This document shows positions 16,156 to 24,735 of a DNA stretch of 64,000 bases, piece by piece; position 1 is the first letter of the stretch; the number at the start of each line of letters is the position of its first letter. The position numbers and the translations under genes were made by a program. The notes under the pieces are model-generated. The model worked only from the letters and a program-made list of their open reading frames with translations. It was not told the DNA's origin and searched no databases. The DNA is from Zoogloeaceae bacterium (GTDB lineage: Bacteria > Pseudomonadota > Gammaproteobacteria > Burkholderiales > Rhodocyclaceae): positions 1 to 64,000 of the forward strand of contig JACKMA010000001.1 of the NCBI GenBank assembly GCA_024235635.1, written 5' to 3'.

Positions 16156-16436
16156 GTGTTCGTCCAGGGGGGCGTCGCTTGCATCGTCTTTCTTAGGCGC
16201 TCATTGGGCTGTGCCGGTGCATCCAGGCGCTTCACGAATTCGGCATAGGCTTCAGGTCCGACCAGCAGCAGCGCTCGATCTAGCAGCGTCTCTTCCGCGG
16301 CACGGCGCGCTGCTTCCAGGATGAAATCCGTGCGGGTCTTGCCGGCTGAGCTGGCTGCTCGATCGATCAGCATCCGTTCGGCCGGCGGTATGCGTAGATT
16401 GAGCGTGTCACGGCGTGGTTTTGTGGTGCTGGTCAT
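16152..16436 (-). CDS. DUF1778 ribbon-helix-helix antitoxin (TacA-like)
   Basis: 94 aa. 'RRDTLNLRIPPAERMLIDRAASSAGKTRTDFILEAARRAAEE' in pieces is the DUF1778 signature: an N-terminal ribbon-helix-helix followed by a toxin-binding tail. The ATG chosen is that nearest the conserved core; the frame extends upstream into the operator region. A palindrome at 16479-16495 is the probable autoregulatory site. Confidence 0.87.
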   Translation of the reverse strand: MTSTTKPRRDTLNLRIPPAERMLIDRAASSAGKTRTDFILEAARRAAEETLLDRALLLVGPEAYAEFVKRLDAPAQPNERLRKTMQATPPWTNT

Positions 16437-16478
16437 GGCCCTGTCTCGCAATCCTTCGTTGATGGGCCAACATAGCAC

Positions 16479-16495
16479 GACGTAACGTCTACGTC
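16479..16495. promoter_or_regulatory. Operator candidate of the DUF1778/GNAT module
   Basis: Inverted repeat GACGTA-N5-TACGTC, 43 bp upstream of the antitoxin start. DUF1778 antitoxins repress their own promoter through short palindromes of this size. Confidence 0.5.
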
Positions 16496-16752
16496 AGTAC
16501 AAGATTTTCCGAGAGCTTGCCGACTCCGCTTCACCCAAGCATGAAGCGCTGCATGCACACCATGCACTCGAGCGCAGCGTTGGCGGGGCCTGGGACAGAA
16601 TCGGGCCGATCGTCGATGACATGGAAGACGACGCCTTTCGCCTCTGAGCGGGCACACGCGCTTCCGTGGTCGGAGCGTGAACCCTCCCATGCGACCGGAC
16701 AGTGAAGGGATTCTGCGGGTGGCCGCATCTGCAACGCTCAGACTGGTAATCT

Positions 16753-16769
16753 GGTACGCAATATGTACC
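16753..16769. promoter_or_regulatory. Copy 1 of a 17-bp operator (GGTACGC-N5-GTAC)
   Basis: GGTACGCAATATGTACC, an imperfect palindrome. A second copy sharing GGTACGC and GTAC at the same spacing lies at 17018-17034, 4 bp after the stop of the gene between them. CAATAT inside this copy could be a -10 element for the 76-aa gene. Confidence 0.55.
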
Positions 16770-16783
16770 ACGCCACGACCACG

Positions 16784-17014
16784 ATGTCCGAGCCCACCCA
16801 GCAGGCCTACCTGAAGGCCGCCAAGCGCACGCTCGGCCTCACATGGGACGAGTTTGCCGCGCAGGCTGGCATCCATCCTCGCGCCTTCAAGACCTACCGG
16901 ATGCCGGAAGATTCCCAAGACCACCGTCCCTTGCCCGCGCTCGCCCGCAGGTCGATTGATCAGCTCCTCGCGCAGCACCAACAGCTCATGTCAAAAGCAT
17001 CAAATGGCGCTTGA
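16784..17014 (+). CDS. Small XRE-like DNA-binding protein
   Basis: 76 aa from the ATG of 'MSEPTQQAYLKAAK'; the upstream in-frame ATG at 16763 lies within the operator and is less likely. 'LGLTWDEFAAQAGIHPRAFKTYRMPE' looks like a helix-turn-helix with recognition helix 'PRAFKTYRM'. The protein is bracketed by two copies of the same 17-bp operator, the second of which sits inside the promoter of the next gene, suggesting it represses itself and its downstream neighbours. The family name is uncertain. Confidence 0.6.
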   Translation: MSEPTQQAYLKAAKRTLGLTWDEFAAQAGIHPRAFKTYRMPEDSQDHRPLPALARRSIDQLLAQHQQLMSKASNGA

Positions 17015-17039
17015 TTAGGTACGCTCTGCGTACTATTCT
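17011..17039 (+). promoter_or_regulatory. Promoter with operator copy 2 between -35 and -10
   Basis: -35 TTGATT (17011-17016), 17-bp spacer, -10 TATTCT (17034-17039). Operator copy GGTACGCTCTGCGTACT (17018-17034) fills the spacer exactly, so a bound repressor would block RNA polymerase. Drives the three small genes that follow. Confidence 0.58.
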
Positions 17040-17098
17040 GGAACCGTGCAGAGTGCGCTGCAGCGGCACGCATGCCGCCAACCAACGGGAGTCATCGA

Positions 17099-17425
17099 AT
17101 GGATCGATACGAGAATTTCAAGCGCCGCGGCGTGGCGCTCACGGCCGCGGCCGTGTTGCTGGGCCTCACCGCCGGCGCGGCAGGCGCGACCGAGGAGCGG
17201 GCCAGCCTGCGGGAGCTGCTTGAAGCCGCGGACCCGCTCATCCATGCGGCCGTCGTCTCGCTGGAGCAGGTGCGCGGTCACGTCCTCTCCGAGGCCGAGA
17301 TTCGCGCCGCCCTCAAGAGCGACGATCTGGCCGAACGCTACGAGGTGCTGCTTCGCAAGCTCTGCGCGGAGCCGGCGAACGGAACCATCCTCGCGTGCCC
17401 TTCGGAAAATTGGACCGAAGCCTGA
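17099..17425 (+). CDS. Hypothetical exported protein
   Basis: 108 aa. Residues 1-30 form a signal peptide: 'MDRYENFKRRG', a hydrophobic run and 'AGAAGA' as a likely cleavage region. The mature part is helical and charged, with two cysteines near the end. First gene behind the operator-controlled promoter, followed by two more small unknown genes in the same direction. No family recognised. Confidence 0.58.
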   Translation: MDRYENFKRRGVALTAAAVLLGLTAGAAGATEERASLRELLEAADPLIHAAVVSLEQVRGHVLSEAEIRAALKSDDLAERYEVLLRKLCAEPANGTILACPSENWTEA

Positions 17426-17438
17426 CACCGGAGCCCCC

Positions 17439-17771
17439 ATGCGAGCGAGCCTGTCGATCATCGCCCGAGCGGACCTTTGCGGGGATCTGCTGCCTGAAGG
17501 CGAGGATGGCGAGATCCTCGAGGCCAGTGCCGGCGAGGCCTGGGAGTGGCTGCAATCGCGAACCACCCTCGCCAACCCTAGCGAAGTGCTGGTGGAGCTA
17601 CCCACGGCCGCCTTGCTGACGGCCTGGCGCAGCGGCAACGTGGACAGCCTCGAAGACGTCGAGCGGCGGTTCATGGAAGGCTGGCAGCCCCCGCAACCGA
17701 TCTGGTTTGCGCTGGAGGAGATGATCGGCGCGGGTGTCGGCCAGGTGCTGGTGTATCGGGATTGCGATTGA
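17439..17771 (+). CDS. Hypothetical 110-aa protein
   Basis: ATG after CGGAGCCCCC. Soluble, acidic (many Glu and Asp), with a Trp-rich part 'GEAWEWLQSR' and 'WQPPQPIWFALEEMI'. Lies 13 bp after the exported protein and overlaps the next gene by one base (TGATG). No family recognised. Confidence 0.58.
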   Translation: MRASLSIIARADLCGDLLPEGEDGEILEASAGEAWEWLQSRTTLANPSEVLVELPTAALLTAWRSGNVDSLEDVERRFMEGWQPPQPIWFALEEMIGAGVGQVLVYRDCD

Positions 17772-17998
17772 TGGCGAACAAACAACAGGACGAGGCCATA
17801 GCGACGGAACACCGGGTCCGGGTCAAGGGCGAGCAGCTGGCACGCGGCGTGGCCTGCACGCTGATCACAGCGAGACAGGCCTTCCGGTGCGAGCCGGTCG
17901 ATGGCGAGGCTGGGGTTTTCGAGATCACGGTGGCCGGCACGAGTGTTCGTTTCCTGCCGGTGGGTTGCCGGCCGGTCGGCGCAGGCAGGCTTCCGTGA
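17771..17998 (+). CDS. Hypothetical 75-aa protein
   Basis: Start overlaps the previous stop (TGATG), which suggests translational coupling. Sequence has beta-strand-like spacing: 'HRVRVKGEQLARGVACTLITARQAFRCE', then 'VFEITVAGTSVRFLPVG'. Its last 74 bp overlap the end of the broken integrase gene on the other strand. No family recognised. Confidence 0.5.
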   Translation: MANKQQDEAIATEHRVRVKGEQLARGVACTLITARQAFRCEPVDGEAGVFEITVAGTSVRFLPVGCRPVGAGRLP

Positions 17999-18646
17999 TC
18001 GCCGGCTCGACGTGGCCCATTTTCTGGCCCACGAGGTCGAGCGCAACGCGGTACGAGTAGCCATTCGCCTGCAGCGCGCGCATTCGCGCCCAGGCATAGT
18101 GACGCGCAGCCCGTGGGCGTCGGCGCTCCGGCCCAGCTCGCGCCGAGCGGCGCCGCCAAAGCTGTCGCTCCACTGCTTGCCGCCGCCCAGATCGTAGTTT
18201 TGCCGATAGGCGATCTCCCGATCGCGGACCGAGCGAGGCTCGGGGAGGCGACTGGTTTTCAGCGCCTCGGCCAGATTCGAGTCGATGCCGACCTCGCTTA
18301 CCAGGGAGCGCCAACTCTCGACGAAATTGAGGCCGCTCCCAGTACGCTCGGAGCGGATGGCGGGCAGATCCTCGCCGAGGACCGCCTGCAGGACCAGCCG
18401 GTCGAGATCGAGCGTCTCCTGTCGGACTTTCTGGCCGAGGGCCTCAAGGTATGCCAAGGCCGCCTCGGCGGTGAGGTTCTGGCGCTCGCCGACGGCGTTT
18501 GCATGTAAGAACGTGGCCACCGCCTTGAGCACCCGCTCGTAGTGCTGTTCGGTGCGCGCGCCGGCCAGCTCGAGCGGACGCAACGCGGCTGCAGGCGCCG
18601 CGCCGGCGTCGAAGCTCGAGGGGGAGGATTGGGCGGACCGGGACAT
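17925..18646 (-). pseudogene. Tyrosine-recombinase-like integrase, frameshifted
   Basis: The frame from 18646 reads about 180 residues and ends in 'ADAHGLR', then shifts; the next frame continues 'RHYAWARMRAL' and 'LVGQKMGHVEPAITEACL' to a stop at 17925. Joined, this is a catalytic domain with the H-x-x-R box and the G-H motif of tyrosine recombinases. One extra C at about 18106 (CGCCGT for CGCGT) would join the frames. At the expected nucleophile position the sequence has EACL, not a Tyr. Could be a sequencing error or a dead integrase. Confidence 0.68.
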
Positions 18647-18826
18647 GGTGGCAGGGTCTCAGGCAGATGGAAGCGAGGCGGTCAGGCGCGGGCCAATGCC
18701 TGTGCAGAAGCCTGTGCCGAGGCCGGATGCGGCCGTCGCAAGCGCGGCCGGTCGGAGGCATGCGTGAACCTGTCGCGCCCGCAGGCGTCTATAGTGATGG
18801 ATGGTCCCATGACGGGAGAATGGAAC

Positions 18827-19153
18827 ATGAACACGAAACTCCGCCTGCTGCGCAGACTGTGGCCGCTCTTCTGCGGCCTAGTGGTGGGCGGCCTGCTGGG
18901 CGGGCTGACTGGGTCGTGGTCGATCGGCGCGCTCGCCGGCGGCGTGGCATGGCTGTTCTTTTATGTGCAGATGCACAGCACCGAGGACTGTAATGACGGC
19001 TACGACCCGAATCGCGTAATCTGCCCCGGAGAAGTTCCGGACCCCTCGGATTTGGAGCAGCAGATCATGCTGCGCAGCTACGGCGCGGTCGGCATGGGTT
19101 CCTACGCAGAGCTGTATCGGGAACCGGATTATCGGGGCACCGATACCGATTGA
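18827..19153 (+). CDS. Small membrane protein of the element
   Basis: 108 aa from the ATG following GGGAGAATGGAAC; another in-frame ATG lies at 18809. Two close hydrophobic segments 'LFCGLVVGGLLGGL' and 'IGALAGGVAWLFFYV' form a hairpin; the C-terminal half is hydrophilic with two cysteines ('EDCNDGYDP', 'VICPGE'). Convergent with traG. No family recognised. Confidence 0.58.
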   Translation: MNTKLRLLRRLWPLFCGLVVGGLLGGLTGSWSIGALAGGVAWLFFYVQMHSTEDCNDGYDPNRVICPGEVPDPSDLEQQIMLRSYGAVGMGSYAELYREPDYRGTDTD

Positions 19154-19166
19154 TGCCACGGCGCTT

Positions 19167-22039
19167 TCAGCGTCTCTTAGCACCTTCTTTCCGATCGGCC
19201 TCGAGCTGCTGACTGCCGCTGCGCCCATTACCCTGATTGCCCAGCACATGCATCGGTGATGTGTGTTCGGCCGCCTCGTGGAAATTTCCGTCCTGTTCCT
19301 GCTGCCCCGCCTCTGCGTCGACCCGCGCATTGTCCCGATTGATCGACTGAACAAAGCGTTCCTGGTCGAAGCGGAAGCGCAGATCGTCCTCGGAGGCGGG
19401 TACGCCCGCCGCCTCGCCGGTCCCCTGCATGCGCACCGCCACCCGCTCACCCAGGTTGCGGGTGGCGAGGCGCTCCGCCGTCACCGCCTCGCCGTCCACG
19501 ACCAACGGATCAGTCACGTGCGCTCGGCGCAGCGCGTTCGGATCACGGTAGGAGCCCGGCGTCACGGTCACATGGCCGGGCCCCGCGCCGTCGAAGAGCA
19601 CCGCCTTGGGCTGCCCGTCTGCACCGATGCCGACGCCCGTCTCGCGGAAGAAGCGCTCGGCCCACATCGAGGCCTCCTGCCCGGTCACTCCCAACGCGCC
19701 GTGACGCGCCAGATAGCTGTTGAATTCGGGCACCCAGTCCAGTTCGCCGCGCAGCGCTGCCGAGCGCATGGCCTCGGCCGACTGGCGATAGGCCTCGGAC
19801 TCGCGAAAGGCCGCCGAGGCACTGGCGCGCAAGCTGTAGGCGTCGCTGTTGGCTGCCGCGATGCGGTCGGCCTCCTCCCGGTTCGTGCTCCGCAGGCGCC
19901 GGAAGTCCTCGGACTTCGTGTAGTCGTCGACCAGCTTGCCGGCGTCTGTGATACCGGCGTCCTCGGCCGCAGAGCGGGCCTTGCGGACTGCCGCAAGGAT
20001 GTCGTTGGTCGTACGCTGCTCGCCCGCCGCCGCAACCTTGAGCGGTAGGAGTTCTTTGATTGCTCCAAGAATCGCGCCATCGGACTCCTTGCGTCCCGGC
20101 GTTCCAAGACCCAGAGCAACGGTGAGCGCGGAGCTTGCTGAGGAACGGTCAGAAATTCCAAGATCCCGCGCCAGTTGATCCCGGATCTGCGTCGCCTTGC
20201 TCCACGCGCTCTCCTGCCCTGCCCCCTGCCGTCCGGCGTAGCCGGCGCTGCCGGCGGACCCGGTCGAGGTGGACGACGCATTGGTGAGCACGCGATCGAA
20301 GGCCGTGCTGGTGGCGTGATCGGCCTGCCGAGAAAGATCCGTCGCGCGGGCGTGCGAGGCCTCCGAGGCCTCCGAGTTGCGGGTGGCCAGTTCGTTCAGG
20401 CTCTTGATGCCCACCACGCTCGAGCCGGCGTTCTGCCGGTAGCGCACGTCGCCGGTCTGGCTGTCGGTCTGCGTGCTGCCGCGCAGATCCGAGAAGGTGT
20501 TCATGTGGGCACTGCTGCGGTTCGGGTCGAGCTGCTGCTGCAGGAAGCTCACATGGCCCTGGTTGATGTTGCCCGATACCGCCTGATTCGAGATCGGCCC
20601 GGCCGCCGACGAGGCGGCCATCGTGAAGCCGCTGGCCGCGGCGGCGATCTTGTTCAACCCGAAGACCACGGCGGCGGCGATCACCGGCACCGCCATCACC
20701 AGGTTGCCCACGCTCGCCATCGCGGAGACGGTGTTGGAGTACACCGGCGAGGCGGTGAGCAACGCGAGACCGGTCGTGTTGGTCGCCGCCAGGTAGGCGC
20801 CGGAGGCCGCGGACTTGGCCCATGCCAGCGTGCCGAGGTAGTTGATGATGGCGTAGATCGGCGGCCACAGGAGAGCCAGATCAGGCCCATGCCGTAGCTC
20901 TTCAGAGCTTGAAGCCGGCCACGCCGCCAAACAGGATCGCCAGCAGCAGGACGAACGGAAATATTCCATACAGCACGGCCTCGATGCTGTTCCTCACCAG
21001 CGGCAGCGCTTCGGCCGTGATCCGCCCGCCGGTGATCTGCTGGGCGTTCAACTGGGCCACCGCCTGGGCGCGGAGACGCCGAGCAGCGTCGCCGAGGGAT
21101 CCTCGGTCTGCTGGCTCATCATCAGGTTGGCTTCCTGCACCGCGTTGATCATCGCGTTCTGCTGCAGGATCTCCGCCGCGGTCGTGGCCGCATTGGCGAT
21201 GCGGGTGCGCACGTAGGCCGCCGGCAGTTGGGCATTGATGGCCGCGGTGGCGGCAGCCGCCGGCATCGGGCCGCCGGCGAGCTGCAGCGCCGGATTGGTC
21301 TCGATGCCGAGCTTGGCGAGCAGCCGGCCGACCGTGGCCGGCATGCGGTTGTTGATCTGGGCGTAGGCCACTGGACAGGGCGCGGGTGCGGCGATGCCGG
21401 TGACAGGGTCGGTGACGCTGGCGAAGCGCGCCGGATTGGTGGTCGCCATCAGCGCCCACAGGTCGGTCGAGGCGGCGAAGGCCTCGGCCGAGATGAGCCC
21501 CTGCGAGACATCGTAGAAGGTGCAGTTCTGGATGAAGCTCATCATGTCGGCGCGGAAGAACGCATCGGTGAAGCCGACCGCGCGCGAGCGCTCGACCAGA
21601 TGCGCGCCGAACATCAGGCCATGATTGCTGAAGCTCAGTTCGTCCTCGAGCCGCGCGGCCGGGGCAGGACCTGGAGTGCGGTCTCGAAGAGATCGGTCAG
21701 GGTGTTGCTGACCGAACTCACGATGCTCGCCTGGAAGGCAAGCCCGAGGGGCACGTTGTCGATGACCGCCGGCGCCGCGTTGCCGGTCTTGTCCACCACC
21801 TGGACGGTGGCCTTGGGCAGGAACAGCACCAGGTAGATCAGGACCACGCTCATCAGCCACTTCGGTCCCATCAGCCGGTCCGGCGCCAGCGCCGAGCCGA
21901 GGAAGGCACCGAAGAAGCCGACCACGAAGACCAGGCCGATCGCGGTCAGAAAGACGTTGCCGTTCACGATCGCTGCGAGCGCGTTGAAGAGCCCCATCAA
22001 GGCGTCGACGTTGCCGTAGCTGAAGATTTCGTAGTTCAT
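19167..22039 (-). pseudogene. traG: Mating-pair stabilisation protein TraG, four frameshifts
   Basis: Read through, the gene encodes about 957 aa, normal for TraG. The N-terminus 'MNYEIFSYGNVDALMGLFNALA' and membrane segments cover residues 1-430; the C-terminal half is a long hydrophilic Ser/Ala-rich domain with 'GHVSFLQQQLDPNR'. Frames change near 21660, 21080, 20908 and 20872. Each is repaired by adding one base, three of them clearly in G or C runs (for example GGGC for GGC, CCC for CC). TraG acts in pilus assembly and mating-pair stabilisation. Either the operon has lost its last gene or these are sequencing errors. Confidence 0.85.
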
Positions 22040-22082
22040 GGCGACTCCTGGCTGCCCTAGCGCGTCGAGATGCCCGCGTAGC

Positions 22083-23504
22083 TCAACAGATCGGCGAGCT
22101 GCTGGGCATGTTGGCGCGCATCGTGCGCTTCAACTGGGCGACATCGGTGGCGAAGGCGACGAAGCTATGGGCCTTCTGTTCGGCCACCTGGCGCTCGGCC
22201 TGGATCGTGCCGAGGAAGGTGAGCGCGGCGCCGCGATGCAGCTCGATGCGGCCGCGCTGGTTGGTGTCGAAGCGATTGTCGAGCAGGGCCACGTCGGTGC
22301 CCATGCGCGCGGCGCGGGCCAGCAGTGCGTGGGCGAACTCGATCGCCACGTATTCCGCGTACTGGTTGATCTTGGCCTCGGCGATGCCGGCGTTATTGAC
22401 CGCATTCGACGCGGCAAGGAGCTGGTAGACCGGCAGCGGCACGGAATTGACGAAGGCCACTTCGGCAGGCGTCGGCGCGGCGCTGGCCGTGGCGATCTTG
22501 TCCGAGAGGCTGCGCATGATGCCGACCACGCGGGTGGTCAGCGAAGGCTGGACCACCACCGTCTCATTGACCGCCGTGCAGTCCGGCAGGTTGGCGCAGC
22601 GCAGCAGCTTGATCGCCACGCTGCCGGCCGGGATCGGTGCCGCAGGGTTGGTGTTGCCCTGCAGCAGGTCGGCCATGCCGCGCACGGTCGGGATGTAGGG
22701 CTTCGGCTCGGAGGCGCCGTCGACGGCCCGCTCGTAGAGCGTCGTGCCGGTGATCGACATGATCAGCTCGCGATCCTGGTCGTCCAGGTGCGGCCATTGC
22801 TTCAGCACCGACCACACCAGATTGCCCTCGAAGGGCACCATGTCGGCGGTGGCCGGGTTGGCGCCGGCGGCGTTGAAGACGTTGTTCACGCCCGCGGAAT
22901 CCTGGCAGAGGTCGCGCGCCTCGTTCGCGTCCGACGCCTGCCCGGTCCAGGTGGACACCGTCTGGCAGGCGCGGTTGGAATTGAAGCCCGCGAGGTTCGC
23001 GCCCACGCCGATGATCTGCTGGGCCGCTTCGCAGGAGCTGATGTTGGCCTGGTTGACGAAGGCCTCCGCGTCGCGGAACCACTTGATCTCGGTCTCGAAG
23101 AGCGGCTCGACCGAGGCCAGCAGCATGTTGAAGATCATCGCCGGCAGCGCACTGGTGATGTTCCTCAAGAGGTTCTTGAACTCCTGCGAGGCAATGTGCG
23201 AGAAGCTGCCGCCATAGATGTCGATGCCGCCGCAGCCGGCCTTGATGTAGGGCGCCGAGAAGGCGGCGAGCTGGTAGCTCTTGGTCGGCGATCGCACGAA
23301 CAGCGAGCCACCGGTGTAGGTGTTGAGCGTCTGGCCGCGGAAGGCCTGGGGCTGGGTGACGTTGCCCACCACCCCGAGGTCGTCGAACATCTGCTGCGCG
23401 GATTCGTTGAGCGAGCCGGCCGCCGCCGGCATCGCCAGCGCGAGCGAGAGGCCGGCGGCGATCGCCGCGCGGGCAAGCATGCGGGTCCGGGAGCGGAACA
23501 TCAT
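22083..23504 (-). CDS. traH: Conjugal transfer protein TraH (frameshift at the end)
   Basis: 473 aa as read. Signal peptide to 'PAAAGSLNESAQQMFDDLG'. TraH features: 'TGGSLFVRSP', 'AGCGGIDIYGGSFSHI', 'MIFNMLLASVEP' and paired cysteines in the middle. The last codons (SSSPIC) are out of frame; with one more C in the CCC run at about 22104 it would end 'QQLADLLSYAGISTR' with a stop at 22057, the normal end. TraH is a periplasmic/outer-membrane pilus-assembly protein that works with TraF and TraW. Start has GGAGG and overlaps traF by 4 bp. Confidence 0.88.
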   Translation of the reverse strand: MMFRSRTRMLARAAIAAGLSLALAMPAAAGSLNESAQQMFDDLGVVGNVTQPQAFRGQTLNTYTGGSLFVRSPTKSYQLAAFSAPYIKAGCGGIDIYGGSFSHIASQEFKNLLRNITSALPAMIFNMLLASVEPLFETEIKWFRDAEAFVNQANISSCEAAQQIIGVGANLAGFNSNRACQTVSTWTGQASDANEARDLCQDSAGVNNVFNAAGANPATADMVPFEGNLVWSVLKQWPHLDDQDRELIMSITGTTLYERAVDGASEPKPYIPTVRGMADLLQGNTNPAAPIPAGSVAIKLLRCANLPDCTAVNETVVVQPSLTTRVVGIMRSLSDKIATASAAPTPAEVAFVNSVPLPVYQLLAASNAVNNAGIAEAKINQYAEYVAIEFAHALLARAARMGTDVALLDNRFDTNQRGRIELHRGAALTFLGTIQAERQVAEQKAHSFVAFATDVAQLKRTMRANMPSSSPIC

Positions 23505-24349
23505 CGGGAAACCTCCGACTGGGCGCCGGCCAATCCCGGCAGCGGGGTGTTCTGGGGGGTCGGGGCCGGGCTGGCGATCGCCTCGACGCGCTCGGCCAGT
23601 TCCATCTCGGCCATCACGCCGTAGCCCACCGGCGTGATGACGGCCTTCTCCGGATCGGCCAGGAAGAGCGCCGGCAAGGTGGTGACCGAGAGCGTGCGCG
23701 AAATGCCGTTGTCCATTCGCGCCTGGGGAAAGCCGGGCAGCGCGCTGCCGTCCATGCTGATCGGAAACACCTGGATGCCGGTGGCGCGGCTGAAGCCCTG
23801 GAGGATCGGCGCGAAGGCCTCGCAGCGGGCGCACTCGCCGCTGTAGAAGAAGTAGAGCACCTGGGTGCGGGCCAGGCGGTCGAAGAGTTCCGCCCGCTTC
23901 GCCCGCCGCTCGGCTTCATAGACCGTCAGGCCGACCCGGTTCACCGGCCGCTCCTGGGTGAAGTCGAACTCGGGGTTGGCCCACATCATGCGCTGCCAGA
24001 CGTCGGCCGCATCGCTCGCCCGGCGCACCATGGCGGTCTGCAGCTCGGCCATCTTGCGGGCGTTCTCCGGGCTCGGGTCGATGAAGAAGCGCATGCGCGA
24101 TTCCTTCATGCGGCGCTGGAAGTCGTCGAAGCGCTGCCGCCATTCGGGCTTCGCCGGCTCGGCCGGCGCCACGACCACGCGCGGCTGGGGCTCGGGCGTC
24201 GGCTCGGCCTGGCGCGGCGGATCCTCGTACCAGAACCAGCCACCCGGATTGGCCTCGGCGGGCTCGTCCGCCGCTACGGCGTGCAGCGGCTGGGCAAGCC
24301 CCATCACGAAGAGCCCCAGCAAGGAGAGGATGCCGTGGGCGCGCCTCAC
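23501..24349 (-). CDS. traF: Conjugal transfer protein TraF (thioredoxin-like)
   Basis: 282 aa from a GTG with GGAGG upstream. Signal peptide, then 'GGWFWYEDPP', the typical TraF start motif, and a C-terminal thioredoxin-like domain with 'YFFYSGECARCEAFAPIL' (redox pair C-A-R-C). The F-plasmid TraF lacks the CxxC; this one keeps it, as many ICE relatives do. Periplasmic, needed for pilus assembly. Overlaps both neighbours by 4 bp. Confidence 0.9.
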   Translation of the reverse strand: MRRAHGILSLLGLFVMGLAQPLHAVAADEPAEANPGGWFWYEDPPRQAEPTPEPQPRVVVAPAEPAKPEWRQRFDDFQRRMKESRMRFFIDPSPENARKMAELQTAMVRRASDAADVWQRMMWANPEFDFTQERPVNRVGLTVYEAERRAKRAELFDRLARTQVLYFFYSGECARCEAFAPILQGFSRATGIQVFPISMDGSALPGFPQARMDNGISRTLSVTTLPALFLADPEKAVITPVGYGVMAEMELAERVEAIASPAPTPQNTPLPGLAGAQSEVSR

Positions 24350-24735
24350 TGGCTCGCCTCCGGGAAGTGGCCATCGGCGCAGTAGCTGATCTGCCAGGTC
24401 ACCGCCACGTCCTCGGGCGCGGCGCTGCGGCCCTCGGCATTGCGGTCGATCACGCCCGACTGCCGGGCATTCACTTCGAGGCGCGCGCAGCCGGGCGCGT
24501 CCTCGAGGAAGGCGAGCCGTCGAACCCGGTATTCCAGCGGCGCCGAGGTTCCGAACTGGCGCTGGAAGAAGGCGCGCGATTCCGGCGTATCGTAGGCGCC
24601 CTCGGCATGCCCGTTGGCGATCGCGGCCAGCATCAGGGGCCGCAGGCTCTCCACCGCGCTCAGTTGGGCGCCGGCCTGGGTGGACAGCCACAGGCCAGCG
24701 ACGGCGAGGACGGCTCTCAGGGTGGGGGTGGGCAT
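24346..24735 (-). CDS. Periplasmic protein of unknown function in the tra operon
   Basis: 129 aa with a signal peptide ('MPTPTLRAVLAVAGLWLSTQAGA'). The mature part has two cysteines ('DAPGCARLEV' and 'ISYCADGHF') that could form a disulfide, in line with the DsbC-like proteins of the operon. It overlaps traN by 19 bp and traF by 4 bp, so it belongs to the operon. No family recognised. Confidence 0.72.
   Translation of the reverse strand: MPTPTLRAVLAVAGLWLSTQAGAQLSAVESLRPLMLAAIANGHAEGAYDTPESRAFFQRQFGTSAPLEYRVRRLAFLEDAPGCARLEVNARQSGVIDRNAEGRSAAPEDVAVTWQISYCADGHFPEASQ

Noticed and set aside
17033..18646. 537-codon minus-strand frame taken as one protein
   Set aside because: Only its first 180 codons look like protein; beyond the frameshift the frame is a shadow of plus-strand genes.
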